Positions 34,301-38,881 of a DNA stretch of 64,000 nucleotides are shown here, in pieces (the first letter of the stretch is position 1; every line of letters begins with the position of its first letter). The position numbers and the translations under genes are program-made. Origin of the DNA: Kuschelorhynchus macadamiae (taxonomy: Eukaryota; Arthropoda; Insecta; Coleoptera; Curculionidae); contig JAUTXW010002103.1 of NCBI GenBank assembly GCA_030620095.1, forward strand, positions 3,778,001-3,842,000, read 5' to 3'. The notes beneath the pieces were generated by a model that was not told the DNA's origin, did not search any database, and saw nothing but the letters and a program-made list of their open reading frames with translations.

Positions 34301-35236
34301 ATAATACTTAGAGTTGACATTTTAATCTTAAAACATAAATCTATCGTGCTAACCCGGGGCGGATCCACCTAAAGGTATATTTTTTTTTGTTTAAATATCC
34401 ACTCATTTTGTTTTTTCCTTGATAACTTTCTAGATATAATACAAATAAACACACATTCTAAAATTTTTTACTTTTAAAATTTAAAAAGATGGCGCTGCTT
34501 TAATTAATTGGCATTTTCAGGATATGTTACTAAAATAAGAAACCCTGTATTTTCTAGAAACATGACGTTTGTTTATTAATTTGCACGAAGTTTTTAATAC
34601 AAAGAAAGTAATTAAATCACATAGTTTGCATTATTCAAACAGTGTTGGAATATTTACTACCGAGTCATCGTAAAAATCAGTCACTTTATCTAATGAGAAG
34701 GGTGAAAATAGTGAAGAGTGGTATTGAACACTTTGATGGTGATAAACAAAACATGTGAGTTTATATTCATCAGCGGCGGAAAATCTACCTGTGTACCAAA
34801 ATTCATTAAAATCGGCGATGGTAAGTGTAAGTAATTACCCGATCATATTTAACTTATTATTCCTCATTTGAAAATAAAATCAAAAGAAATTTAAAACTTA
34901 CCTTAAAACCAATATGATTAATTTGGCCACTGGCAATATATCGTCCTGTAGATGAAATACATACGGAAGAAATGTTATTGGTATGTCCTACCAGGAAGGA
35001 TTGTTTCTTCGTAGCCCATTCTTGAATAGTTATTTTATTACCGATTGGAAAAATTACATGTTTTCTGTCAGGATGGACTATAAATCCATTTATTGTATTA
35101 CCTAAAAATATGAATGGCTATTTTAAAAAGGCATTCACAATGAAAAATCTTGAGTTTTACCATCAAATCCTATAATAGCCTTGGTCTTTAATTCTTTTAC
35201 ATCTCCATCACAATCTGAACATATATTATTTGACAT
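4229..35236 (-). CDS. CFAP52: CFAP52 (WDR16), WD40 protein of motile cilia, 3' part off the left edge
   Basis: Ten exons (35161-35236, 34902-35101, 24956-25073, 22181-22446, 21338-21503, 19652-19839, 19265-19395, 13469-13639, 7846-8023, 4229-4380) join in phase to 548 codons plus two bases. The start is ATG at 35236; no in-frame stop occurs. The product is a series of WD40 blades: GHTNNISSVCIS and ASGQ in exon 2, RVIIWDF in exon 3, GSVVIWDM in exon 4, LFCGTTTGD in exon 5, NNVRVWSM and LTAWNDG in exon 8, NAHNKGVSALATTS and EGQVRLWDV in exon 9, EHKGPV and STDGSCIIWDL in exon 10. These match vertebrate CFAP52 block by block; the family is about 620 residues, so roughly 70 residues lie outside. 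CFAP52 is a microtubule-inner/axonemal protein of motile cilia and sperm flagella. Introns total about 29 kb and hold most mobile elements of the window. Confidence 0.93.
4603..4705 (+). repeat. Dispersed repeat, copy 1
   Basis: Shares blocks ATACC-n-TGTATTTAATCTA, ATGTAC and CAATCTAAATAAATT in the same order as 13965-14040, at clearly diverged identity. Unclassified interspersed repeat within CFAP52 intron 9. Confidence 0.4.
4706..5870. other. Intronic DNA, nothing recognised
   Basis: AT-rich, with no open frame of note. The stretch 5130-5200 is locally more GC-rich but shows no domain or terminal repeat. Confidence 0.4.
5873..5925 (-). mobile_element. Degenerate PLE end with hammerhead-like 3' box
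   Basis: Read on the minus strand: GAAAAAGG, a spacer, then CAGCCGAAACGTC followed by AATAAAAAC. The CGAAACGTC box is the same one seen in the other PLE ends of this window, but the CTGANGA box is degraded. Confidence 0.35.
6235..6325 (+). mobile_element. PLE end fragment, family with hammerhead-like core (copy 1)
   Basis: Blocks AAGATGCCTCGTG, AAGGCGACACGTCGGA and TCTAATCCCGAGAAC follow the same order as 17941-18030 and, inverted, 37490-37572. The core is mutated (GACA instead of GAAA), so it should not cleave. Confidence 0.45.
6421..7785 (+). pseudogene. Dong/R4-type LINE, 3' fragment with restriction-like endonuclease remnant
   Basis: Frames 6453-6743, 6992-7228 and about 7292-7690 together show the end of a reverse transcriptase (KECYRRLRKILQT, KNKMTAINALAV, VVSYSFVIINWIK) and the C-terminal domain of site-specific LINEs of the R2/R4/Dong group (YDMPVITDRAILANR, TCLHIDVSIPDD, MWNTRSKVVPVIVGA). 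In active relatives the endonuclease has R-PD then a downstream D; here the PD has become IA, so the nuclease is dead as well as frame-broken. The fragment lies between TAATAATAATAATATTT (6423-6439) and a longer TAA array (7757-7782). It is 5'-truncated and sits in CFAP52 intron 9. Confidence 0.7.
7846..8023 (-). CDS. CFAP52: CFAP52 coding exon 9
   Basis: 178 bp, residues 440-498: NAHNKGVSALATTSHGR, ISGGCEGQVRLWDVSP. Acceptor CAG, donor GTAATA (less usual but in phase). This is among the best conserved parts of the family. Confidence 0.93.
8024..8810. other. Intronic DNA without recognised feature
   Basis: Short open frames only, none with a recognisable motif. Confidence 0.4.
8811..8850 (+). 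repeat. Left half of an older repeat split by a LINE
   Basis: GATTTGAACG-n-AATCATACAT matches 19881-19915, where it runs straight into TTTATTACTTG. Here that continuation is found only at 12083, after the LINE. Confidence 0.5.
9120..10800 (+). pseudogene. LINE ORF1: PHD-type zinc finger, coiled coil, esterase-like region
   Basis: Frames 9120-9416, 9561-10121 and 10027-10800 are pieces of one ORF1. The N-terminus is a PHD-like finger (WICLVCNNIFHPGC and a later WC). A lysine/glutamate-rich coiled coil follows, then a region beginning INILVLGDD and continuing in the next frame (YVIFSLNID, GFKFTKKSLCRLLA), which resembles the SGNH-esterase part of CR1-like ORF1 proteins. An in-frame stop at 9414-9416 and a frameshift near 10030-10120 break it. 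ORF1 proteins bind LINE RNA. This assignment rests on domain order; individual motifs are weak. Confidence 0.6.
10801..12067 (+). pseudogene. LINE ORF2: degraded endonuclease and start of reverse transcriptase
   Basis: Starts just after ORF1. Traces of an apurinic-type endonuclease are visible (LLCEHWLNE, GPTRIT, LIDYM, GVSDHEAVFCRF), then a linker (TRKGRLFTRSNY, KAAKQAYYRHR) and the beginning of a reverse transcriptase (TRASGWDGVSIEIFK). The RT stops at 12067, so palm and catalytic box are missing. Several stops and shifts occur. The linker pattern is shared with the LINE at 26433-29428, so both belong to one family. Confidence 0.75.
12083..12255 (+). repeat. Right half of the older repeat split by the LINE
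   Basis: Colinear with 19917-20088 through the blocks TTTATTACTTG, TATCATTTTGATTTGG, AAAGGGTG-n-TGTCAGCTATCTTA, TAATAATA and AATATTTCATTCA. Confidence 0.6.
12256..13468. other. Intronic DNA; possible LTR-like promoter segment
   Basis: The stretch 12640-13210 has a TATAAAAG box (12851-12858), a GC-richer block after it and AATAAA at 13187-13192, the order expected in a solo LTR. No matching second LTR, primer-binding site or terminal duplication was found, so this is only a possibility. The remainder shows nothing. Confidence 0.25.
13469..13639 (-). CDS. CFAP52: CFAP52 coding exon 8
   Basis: 171 bp, residues 383-438 with split codons at both ends: VFATASTNNVRVWSM, ELLRISVRNFTC, DGKSILTAWNDGVI. 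Acceptor CAG, donor GTAAAA. Flanked by 5.6-kb and 5.4-kb introns filled with retroelements. Confidence 0.93.
13965..14040 (+). repeat. Dispersed repeat, copy 2
   Basis: See the shared blocks with 4603-4705. It lies just before the PLE at 14655. Confidence 0.4.
14655..15605 (+). pseudogene. Penelope-like element (PLE): RT end plus GIY-YIG endonuclease
   Basis: Three frames give the 3' part of a PLE ORF. First comes the catalytic block LKPKHWFRYVDDTFVVWPHG with intact YVDD, then IPFLDVYV, then SIVLPYIHGTTDKIGR (linker typical of PLEs). The GIY-YIG nuclease follows (GVYKIPCTCGEVYVGETGRS), and the family C-terminus (RESIEI, FNRDTGYGL, HTWKPIL). The 5' half of the RT is absent. A stop at about 15052 and frame changes near 15000 and 15280 inactivate it. 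PLEs are retroelements that cut DNA with GIY-YIG and prime on the target. It lies in CFAP52 intron 7, antisense to the gene. Confidence 0.85.
15640..17210 (+). pseudogene. Jockey-type LINE ORF2 (reverse transcriptase), truncated and lacking its catalytic box
   Basis: An open frame runs from the PLE junction to 17198 and is interrupted only by TAG 16194-16196 (frame unchanged on both sides). RT blocks are visible in order: KKAPGADGITNKMLK, NYRPISLLPALSKV, DEQFGFRAGHS, VFLDTERAFDRMWH, GVPQGSVLGP. The box that should read (F/Y)ADD is missing: the frame goes from SHDIPIGD directly to YTAIL, so a short in-frame deletion removed the metal-binding aspartates. Blocks after it are well preserved (INPQKSQAILF, YLGMTMD, RAENKLIRM). 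The endonuclease domain and ORF1 are absent. Confidence 0.85.
17313..17445 (+). repeat. Tandem repeat, two 68-bp units
   Basis: Units start at 17313 and 17381 (AGAAGAGGAT, CCCAGGTACCTCA, TGAACCTGAGGTAAA). GC-rich like the LINE before it, so probably its 3' untranslated region. Confidence 0.75.
17557..17639 (+). repeat. Tandem repeat, 37-bp unit, two copies plus part
   Basis: GGCAGCGGCAGACTGG recurs at 17557 and 17594, and GGCAGCGGCA at 17631. Part of the same GC-rich LINE tail. Confidence 0.8.
17941..18030 (+). mobile_element. PLE end fragment with hammerhead-like core (copy 2)
   Basis: CTGAAGA-T-GCC, a loop, GGC, then GAAT, CGTCGG: the layout of a hammerhead with helix II GCC/GGC, but GAAA is mutated to GAAT. 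Downstream blocks TAATTCCAATTTGACAC and CCAAGAACCATGATT match 37490-37545 inverted. It may be the detached 3' end of the PLE at 14655-15605. Confidence 0.5.
18167..18262 (+). pseudogene. Short LINE reverse-transcriptase tail fragment
   Basis: The frame reads MHKDIEALERVQRRMTKIPP, a conserved stretch of the C-terminal region of CR1/Jockey-type RTs. It is bounded by unrelated intron DNA. Confidence 0.5.
18263..19092. other. Intronic DNA, nothing recognised
   Basis: AT-rich, no frame or terminal repeat of note. Confidence 0.4.
19093..19130 (+). mobile_element. Degenerate PLE end, hammerhead-like
   Basis: GAGGATGGTAGAAATC-n-GCCGGAACGTCGGC keeps the spacing of the PLE ends but has lost CTGANGA and GAAA. 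Confidence 0.3.
19265..19395 (-). CDS. CFAP52: CFAP52 coding exon 7
   Basis: 131 bp, residues 339-381 plus two bases: LLAGTARSEIYEVNL and IVTCHTAAIHDVAFP. Acceptor CAG, donor GTGAGT. It is separated from exon 6 by a 256-bp intron, and its split histidine joins NFSEVFAT in exon 8. Confidence 0.9.
19652..19839 (-). CDS. CFAP52: CFAP52 coding exon 6
   Basis: 188 bp, residues 277-338: LFSGELIIGAGDGTLELV, followed by a less conserved insert and NSAVTSLQ. Acceptor TAG, donor GTAGAA. The insert between blades is longer than in the vertebrate protein as I remember it. Confidence 0.88.
19878..20088 (+). repeat. Undisrupted copy of the repeat split at 8811/12083
   Basis: Runs without break from GATTTGAACGCAATC through TTTATTACTTGCTTGG to AATATTTCATTCATTAG. 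Lies at the 5' end of CFAP52 intron 5. Confidence 0.6.
20089..21337. other. Intronic DNA, nothing recognised
   Basis: Very AT-rich; no gene or repeat structure seen. Confidence 0.4.
21338..21503 (-). CDS. CFAP52: CFAP52 coding exon 5
   Basis: 166 bp, residues 221-275 plus one base: VLFCGTTTGDVLKIRL corresponds to the family's LGTTTGD strand. Acceptor TAG, donor GTAAAA. Confidence 0.9.
22181..22446 (-). CDS. CFAP52: CFAP52 coding exon 4
   Basis: 266 bp, residues 133-220: GSVVIWDMMIG, FVTAGDCHLAVWTID, and KRKVLCMDRNERDE. Acceptor TAG, donor GTAAGG. It is the longest exon and locally more GC-rich than the surrounding introns. Confidence 0.92.
22447..22739. other. Start of CFAP52 intron 3, unrecognised GC-richer patch
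   Basis: Contains two overlapping minus-strand open frames of 60-78 codons without any recognisable domain. Probably a repeat fragment. Confidence 0.3.
23468..23508 (-). ncRNA. Hammerhead ribozyme motif, minus strand
   Basis: Exact mirror of the motif at 23532-23572 about the palindrome centre at 23520, identical in all 41 positions. Both strands therefore encode the same motif. Confidence 0.7.
23532..23572 (+). ncRNA. Hammerhead ribozyme motif, plus strand
   Basis: Order: CTG (helix I), CTGATGA, one extra T, helix II GCTAAC-TTG-GTTAGC, GAAA, self-complementary CGCGCG (short helix III), TC, then CAG closing helix I with CTG. Predicted cleavage follows the C at 23569 (GTC). The extra T after CTGATGA departs from the minimal consensus. 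PLEs of many eukaryotes are known to carry hammerheads with such minimal helix III. Confidence 0.72.
24405..24440 (+). mobile_element. Hammerhead-like PLE remnant
   Basis: CTGATGA followed by GGG-TAAAGG-CCC, one A and GAAA, then TCGATTG: both core boxes and a helix II are present, but helix III and the cleavage triplet are not convincing. Confidence 0.4.
24465..24517. repeat. Perfect palindrome, 24-bp arms, 5-nt loop
   Basis: Left arm 24465-24488 starts ATCTAGCAAAAATA; right arm 24494-24517 is its exact complement. It follows the hammerhead-like remnant at 24405 by 24 bp. Confidence 0.85.
24956..25073 (-). CDS. CFAP52: CFAP52 coding exon 3
   Basis: 118 bp, residues 93-131 plus one base: ARVIIWDFEQQKML and VSFSRDERYLISL. 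Acceptor TAG, donor GTAAGT. The split glycine joins exon 4 to give LGGRDCGSVVIW, the conserved blade junction of the family. Confidence 0.92.
25120..25850. other. CFAP52 intron 2, donor-distal part; nothing recognised
   Basis: AT-rich sequence between exon 3 and the left arm of the fold-back composite. Confidence 0.4.
26395..26432 (+). repeat. 20-bp subrepeat array, left arm, first part
   Basis: ATTCCGACTTCTATCTCGGA and a second, cut unit. The LINE insertion starts directly after it. Confidence 0.75.
26433..29428 (-). pseudogene. CR1/Jockey-type LINE, 5'-truncated, RT catalytic box intact
   Basis: Read on the minus strand: remains of an endonuclease (ILCGDFNIDYAT near 29200; SPTRISKNSSSIIDYM; SDHEAVISRF), linker (RHRGRIFSAANF, KPKRHKPWTTKGI), then RT: CSTDGLSIRIFL, ASVFCDYVKAFDCVSHEIL, SGVPQGSVLGPILF, ISLFADDTSITW (FADD at residues 59-62 of the last frame) and the C-terminal part to the stop at 26949. 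The frame is broken near 28180, 27880 and 28600. The 3' end has AATAAA (minus strand, near 26460) followed by a (TTTG)n tail at 26432-26450, usual for these LINEs. ORF1 is missing. It sits inside the 20-bp subrepeat array. Confidence 0.85.
29429..29525 (+). repeat. 20-bp subrepeat array, left arm, second part
   Basis: About five units of CTCGGAATTCCGACTTCTA(A/T), continuing the array cut at 26432. Confidence 0.8.
29526..31279. other. Interior of the fold-back composite, unrecognised
   Basis: AT-rich. Minus-strand frames at 30187-30483 (98 codons) and 31070-31348 (92 codons) have no domain I recognise; the first covers a GC-richer patch near 30290-30420. They could be relics of an element protein, but nothing supports that. 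Confidence 0.3.
31280..31745 (-). repeat. Degenerate tandem repeat, period about 160 bp
   Basis: Units begin with a TTATTAAAAT-like block near 31285, 31383 and 31545, and again near 31723. The units at 31383 and 31545 share TTATTTCCAGACATC or TTATTTATAGATATG, then GGCTTGCACTACC or TGACTTGCATTGCC. The last unit is interrupted by the Tc1/mariner element and resumes at about 33914. Confidence 0.5.
32175..32362 (+). repeat. Inverted partial duplicate of the transposase gene
   Basis: Complement of 33378-33560 at high identity (ATATTAAGAAAAG at one end, AAAACTAAAAGAGA at the other). A transcript of the element could fold into a stem of about 185 bp. Confidence 0.8.
32394..33708 (-). pseudogene. 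IS630/Tc1-mariner-type transposase, two frameshifts
   Basis: The N-terminal frame 33112-33708 (198 codons) has a helix-turn-helix DNA-binding part, then FIDETWIF with the first catalytic Asp at residue 176. The C-terminal frame 32394-33005 (203 codons) has IVMDNASYHS (second Asp, residue 27), then PPYHCQFNAIEMVWSECKRK with the third acid, Glu110: a DDE triad. An acidic Asp/Glu/Ser tail ends the protein. About 100 bases between them read in other frames (GHYIVVHAGSKEGFIKGA), so two indels near 33120 and 33045 are needed to explain the break. The product would cut and paste the element at TA sites. Catalytic residues are all preserved, so inactivation looks recent. Confidence 0.88.
34088..34198 (-). 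repeat. 20-bp subrepeat array, right arm (inverted)
   Basis: Five and a half units of the same repeat in the opposite orientation (GAAGTCGGAATTCCGAGATA). Confidence 0.85.
34902..35101 (-). CDS. CFAP52: CFAP52 coding exon 2
   Basis: 200 bp, residues 26-92, first WD40 blade: FIVHPDRKHVIFPIGNKITI, then FLVGHTNN and YIASGQINHIGFK. Acceptor TAG, donor GTAAGT, ends in phase 0. The following intron of 9.8 kb contains the fold-back composite. Confidence 0.92.
35161..35236 (-). CDS. CFAP52: CFAP52 coding exon 1
   Basis: Start codon at 35236, residues 1-25 plus the first base of Gly26 (MSNNICSDCDGD, then IIGFD). Donor GTAAAA. Only 59 bp separate it from exon 2. This start is chosen because it is the first ATG before a clean in-phase splice to the conserved VHPDRKH block. 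Confidence 0.88.
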
Positions 35237-35334
35237 GACTTTTAATTAAACCTAGGTAACTAATTTACCGCAAATAAAATCGGATTATTAATGTCGTACC
35301 AATCAATTTAATAATTATTTGAAAATCGAGGCGG

Positions 35335-35348
35335 GTTTCCAAGGAAAC
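35335..35348. promoter_or_regulatory. RFX X-box upstream of CFAP52
   Basis: GTTTCCAAGGAAAC is a perfect 14-bp palindrome close to the RFX consensus GTTRCCATGGYAAC. It lies 99 bp upstream of the CFAP52 ATG, inside the distance typical for X-boxes of ciliary genes. RFX factors control axonemal genes in insects and vertebrates. Binding is inferred. Confidence 0.55.
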
Positions 35349-35349
35349 C

Positions 35350-37120
35350 AGTTAAGCGACATCTTTGCGGTAAAATTTGAATTACTTATATTATGTTTGT
35401 TGTTTTTAGCATAGTTGTGAACCTAGCATCCACAAACTAACTTCATTTACTTCTAGTAGATGGCGGTGGTCTTTTTATGTAAAACTTACTAGAGATGACA
35501 CTTAGTATCGACAATTTATTAGTCGATAATGTGTTGGAATATTTTTACCGTTGTATGAGCGGGGCTTATAACTGCCGTTCACAATAATTATCTGCTTGTG
35601 CGATTTTTCAGTCAAAATTGGATATTATATATTTTAGTATTACTTGAGTAAATTGAATGCAGAAAACAATAAAATGATATCCAAACCTTCAAGAATGGTT
35701 AAAGAAGCAATTTGTCAATTATACGGGGTATAACGCAACAACAACGCGTTAATTTATTTGTTTTTTTAGTAAGTAATCAGACTTACCTTTGTTTTTGATG
35801 TTACGACTATGTTTGTGACCTTAATCCTTCCTGAGAGTTCTAGTAGGCTTAATTATTTTCACCCTATAGTAAATGTAGGTCGTTATGGTATTTTTTTCTC
35901 GGATTATTTGTACAAAATTTTCGGACAAGTAAAAAGAGGGTTCTATGGGGAATATAAAAAATATTTAAAATCAATATGGGATCCCTATACCTCAAATGCC
36001 GAGAATGCGGTTGGAATGCAAAAAAAAACAAAATTGAAATTGTTTATGGGACCCCAAATTTCATCTGAGGGATTGAAAAACCACGTCGCCAGATTTACTC
36101 TCCGGTTTATACAGGATCAGCCATTTAGAAATAAAATTGCAAATTCGTTTTCATATATATTTTCTTATTGTTTTAGGGTGAGCCCTGTAGTATATGAACG
36201 GTTGATTCTAGACGAATCTAAATACGCAAAAACTGTCTTTATTTGTTCTAGAGACTGGCGTGAAAATCAGTTCGATCAAGTTTGCCATTTTTTGACAATT
36301 CGTAAATTCATATCGCTATCTACTGAAATAAAAAACGATTAAATATATCAAAAATTCCACCTTTTCGGTACAAGACATAGATATACATTTTTTTATCTCT
36401 TGTCGAAAAATTGAGTAAAATCTAGTTTCGAGTAAAAATGCAAATGTTTCCATTTGACATTGAATTTACCATTTTTTTGCAAATATCTGTTGATCTGTCT
36501 ATCTTGAATCCCAACATCCCGAAAAGTATAGAAATAGAAATTATGTCCAAATAAAGTTACAGCAAGTATTTTATATACGGAATGAAGGACGTTATAATAC
36601 AAAATAATTAATACATAGTTGATGTGGACATTTAAAGGTATGTATATTTATGTTTTAATTATTAAGGGATTTCTCCCTTTTAGTTAATAGTAAGCAATGT
36701 TCACTAGCGTGGCCATGCAATATGGTTTATTGATTTATATTTATATACGGAGTGTTAAAGCAATCCGGTTCAGAGTAGTGGCATTTTTCAGTAACCGGGG
36801 GATTCACTAGCAGTTTTAATTTAGTCTTTGATATTAAGTACTGGGTATATAAAGCCGCCGCTTTTTGTAGTTTCTAAAGCTATGCGGGCTATTCTGCTTA
36901 TAATAACTGAAAAATAATAACAAATGTTTTTTCTAATATATAAGAAACTCAAAAATGTTTCTCTTGGTTATCCACCAAACTATAATATTATATATTAATA
37001 AAAAAAATGTTTTGTTTGTGATATTACATGAACCTCGTGAATTTTCCAAATTCTAAAAAAACTTCTTCTAGTAAATTTGTTCTTTTTACGTGATTTCCAT
37101 TTCTTAATTTGTAGTGTCAT
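35350..37120. other. Intergenic DNA; one unrecognised open frame
   Basis: A plus-strand frame of 177 codons at 35809-36342 (MFVTLILPESSSRLNYF at its start) has no recognisable domain and codon use similar to surrounding AT-rich DNA. It may be chance or a relic. Nothing else is visible. Confidence 0.25.
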
Positions 37121-37126
37121 TTTAGC

Positions 37127-37165
37127 CTGATGATGGTAAGAAACATCTGCCGAAACGAAGCAAAA
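37127..37165 (+). mobile_element. Hammerhead-like PLE end, third type
   Basis: CTGATGA, T, GGTA-n-TGCC as a possible helix II, then GAAACGAAGC. Core boxes are intact; the cleavage triplet is not clear. Confidence 0.45.
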
Positions 37166-37489
37166 AAAGATAGATATTTTTTTAAAGAAATTGGCATATA
37201 ATCAGCAAGTTGTGGTTCAATTTTAGAGTTGGGTCCTGGTGATAACGGTAAATTTTTTCAATTTAACAAATAGAAAAGCATATTTGTTAAGAGTACCACT
37301 AGTTTTTACCGGGCGGCTCGATAAATTAAAGCAAACTGAAAAATGTGTTAATTTTAATAAATTAAAAAACATCATAAAAAACACAAATCATAATAATCAA
37401 TACCAATTTTGGTTTCAGTAGTAGTTCCTCTAGTTTCTAATACATCTTGGCAAGGTCAAGGCATAGATAAAATTAATTGTTAAGAAATC

Positions 37490-37572
37490 ATGGTTCTTGG
37501 GTTTAAATGGTGTCAAATTGGAATTACTATCCGACGTTTCGCCTTCGATTGCACTAGGCATCTTCAAGGATC
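37490..37572 (-). mobile_element. PLE end with hammerhead-like core (copy 3)
   Basis: Minus strand: TTGAAGA-T-GCC, loop, GGC-GAAA-CGTC-GG, then TAGTAATTCCAATTTGACAC. This copy keeps GAAA and GTC, which the copies at 6235 and 17941 have lost, but the first core base is T instead of C. Confidence 0.5.
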
Positions 37573-37993
37573 TTTACTCCACAGTTTTCTATACACAGAA
37601 TGTCCTATAGTACAATTTTCCTTCCAGCGTGTCCACACTTTGAACGCAATGGTGAGGCTCAGTAAGAGACTCCAGGTGCCTTTCATTAGTACGACTCCAT
37701 GGCTACGACCGTGAGGTCTTATCGATGAGTAGCCTAGACTGGAGCTCTGAAGCTAAGACGGATACAGGGCTTCAGCCACGGTGTGCGCTTCCGTGCTAAG
37801 GGCTGCATGACACCCGAGCCCAAATCGGGTGTCGTGAACGGAGCCTCTGGGATACCAGGCGACCTCCCAGAGTACATTACCTTACCTCAGTAGGCCGGCT
37901 CTGCTGGGGTGGACTACCTTTCCGAGCTACTTGTAGGAACTGTATGAAAAAAATAGCAGCAAACCCTTTAAGGGCTCTTCGGAAGAAGGGTCT

Positions 37994-38877
37994 ATGAAAC
38001 TGGGCTCCCAAGAGGGGACTAGTAGAGCTGGCTCCTTGCAAAAGGAGATGACTCAACAAGGCTCCATGAAGGGGACTGGCAACACGCCGGGCGGTTCTAA
38101 GAAAAAGAACAGGTCTGGTGCTCAGAAGGCCAGGGCTAGACGTCTCAGGCTCGAAGATATCACCTCGGGCCAGGGCGCAGTCAAGCCAGGGCCTAGCACT
38201 CAGGCTCAGAGGGGACTAAACGTACCAGGTCCGAAGGTAGCACCCCAGGGACTGAGAAAAGCAAGCAGCCTGAGAAGAGGCCCAAAAAAACGGGCACTCT
38301 CACATACGGGCAAGCGGCAGCGGCAGGTCTCAGGGTGACCATTAGACCTGAGATATCCGGATGTGGTCATCTCGGAGACTCAATATGGAGCTGTCTTGGC
38401 ATGTCTTAATACTGTCGTAGACGGCATGGTGGAGGGGCCCTTCCACAGATTCAGCGGTTTATGGCTGATGGAACAGGGAGCCATTGCGGTGAACTGGGAA
38501 ATCAGTGGTCCCTGAACTGCTTGGAGGAGACCATTCTAATCAGTAAGCCATGGGATAATGCATCTCTGAGAATTCAGAAACACGTTCCCAGGACAATAAA
38601 AGTTGTGGCCGTTGTCCATCGACCACCGAACAGTACGGACGTGACTTTAAAACGTCTTCAGAGGCAGAACTTAGGTCTAAGAACTAATCTCTGGAGGACA
38701 TACTATCGCAAGGAGGAGAAAGAGAAACTCATCCTTGTGTTTGGCATTGATGAGGCTTCCTTTGAGGCCTTGTCACGTCAAAAGTTTAAGGCGTATGCTG
38801 GGGTCTCCCACGTCACTTTTGAGACGAAGGTAAAGGCTTCAACGTCGACTGAAACGACCTGCAGAGCTCAACATTAA
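37994..38877 (+). pseudogene. DUF4780-like retroelement ORF1 (gag-like)
   Basis: A basic Gly/Ser/Lys-rich N-terminal frame (37994-38338) is followed after a shift by frames reading SETQYGAVLACLNTVVDGMV, then IKVVAVVHRPPN and LKRLQRQNLGLRTNLWR with ASFEALSRQ (38461-38877). This order is what I know from insect DUF4780 proteins, usually encoded by non-LTR elements. The block 37660-38860 is far more GC-rich than its surroundings, a mark of a recent arrival. At least two frame changes break it. Confidence 0.45.
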
Positions 38878-38881
38878 GAAA

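Larger units (their letters stand above)
25857..34870. mobile_element. Fold-back composite: long inverted arms with 20-bp subrepeats, two later insertions
   Basis: Left arm 25857-26432 (continuing at 29429-29525) and right arm 34088-34870 are inverted copies. Outer parts are diverged (shared ACCATCGCCGAT and TTTTCACTATTTTCACCC). The inner parts are close: TACGAAAGC at 26348 pairs with GCTTTCGTA ending 34244, followed by a T-rich stretch and the ATTCCGACTTCTA array. A GTAT occurs just outside both inner ends (26344-26347, 34245-34248). Without the LINE (3.0 kb) and Tc1/mariner (2.2 kb) insertions it would be about 3.8 kb. Long terminal repeats with internal tandem units are a hallmark of Foldback/Galileo-type elements; no transposase of that type is seen, so the class is inferred. 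Confidence 0.6.

Noticed and set aside
35809..36342. 177-codon open frame as a gene
   Set aside because: Longest unexplained frame between the host genes, but no recognisable motif, no start context and no neighbouring exon; kept only as a note in the intergenic entry.
37877..38059. Minus-strand frame in the GC-rich block
   Set aside because: Shadow of the DUF4780-like frame on the other strand.
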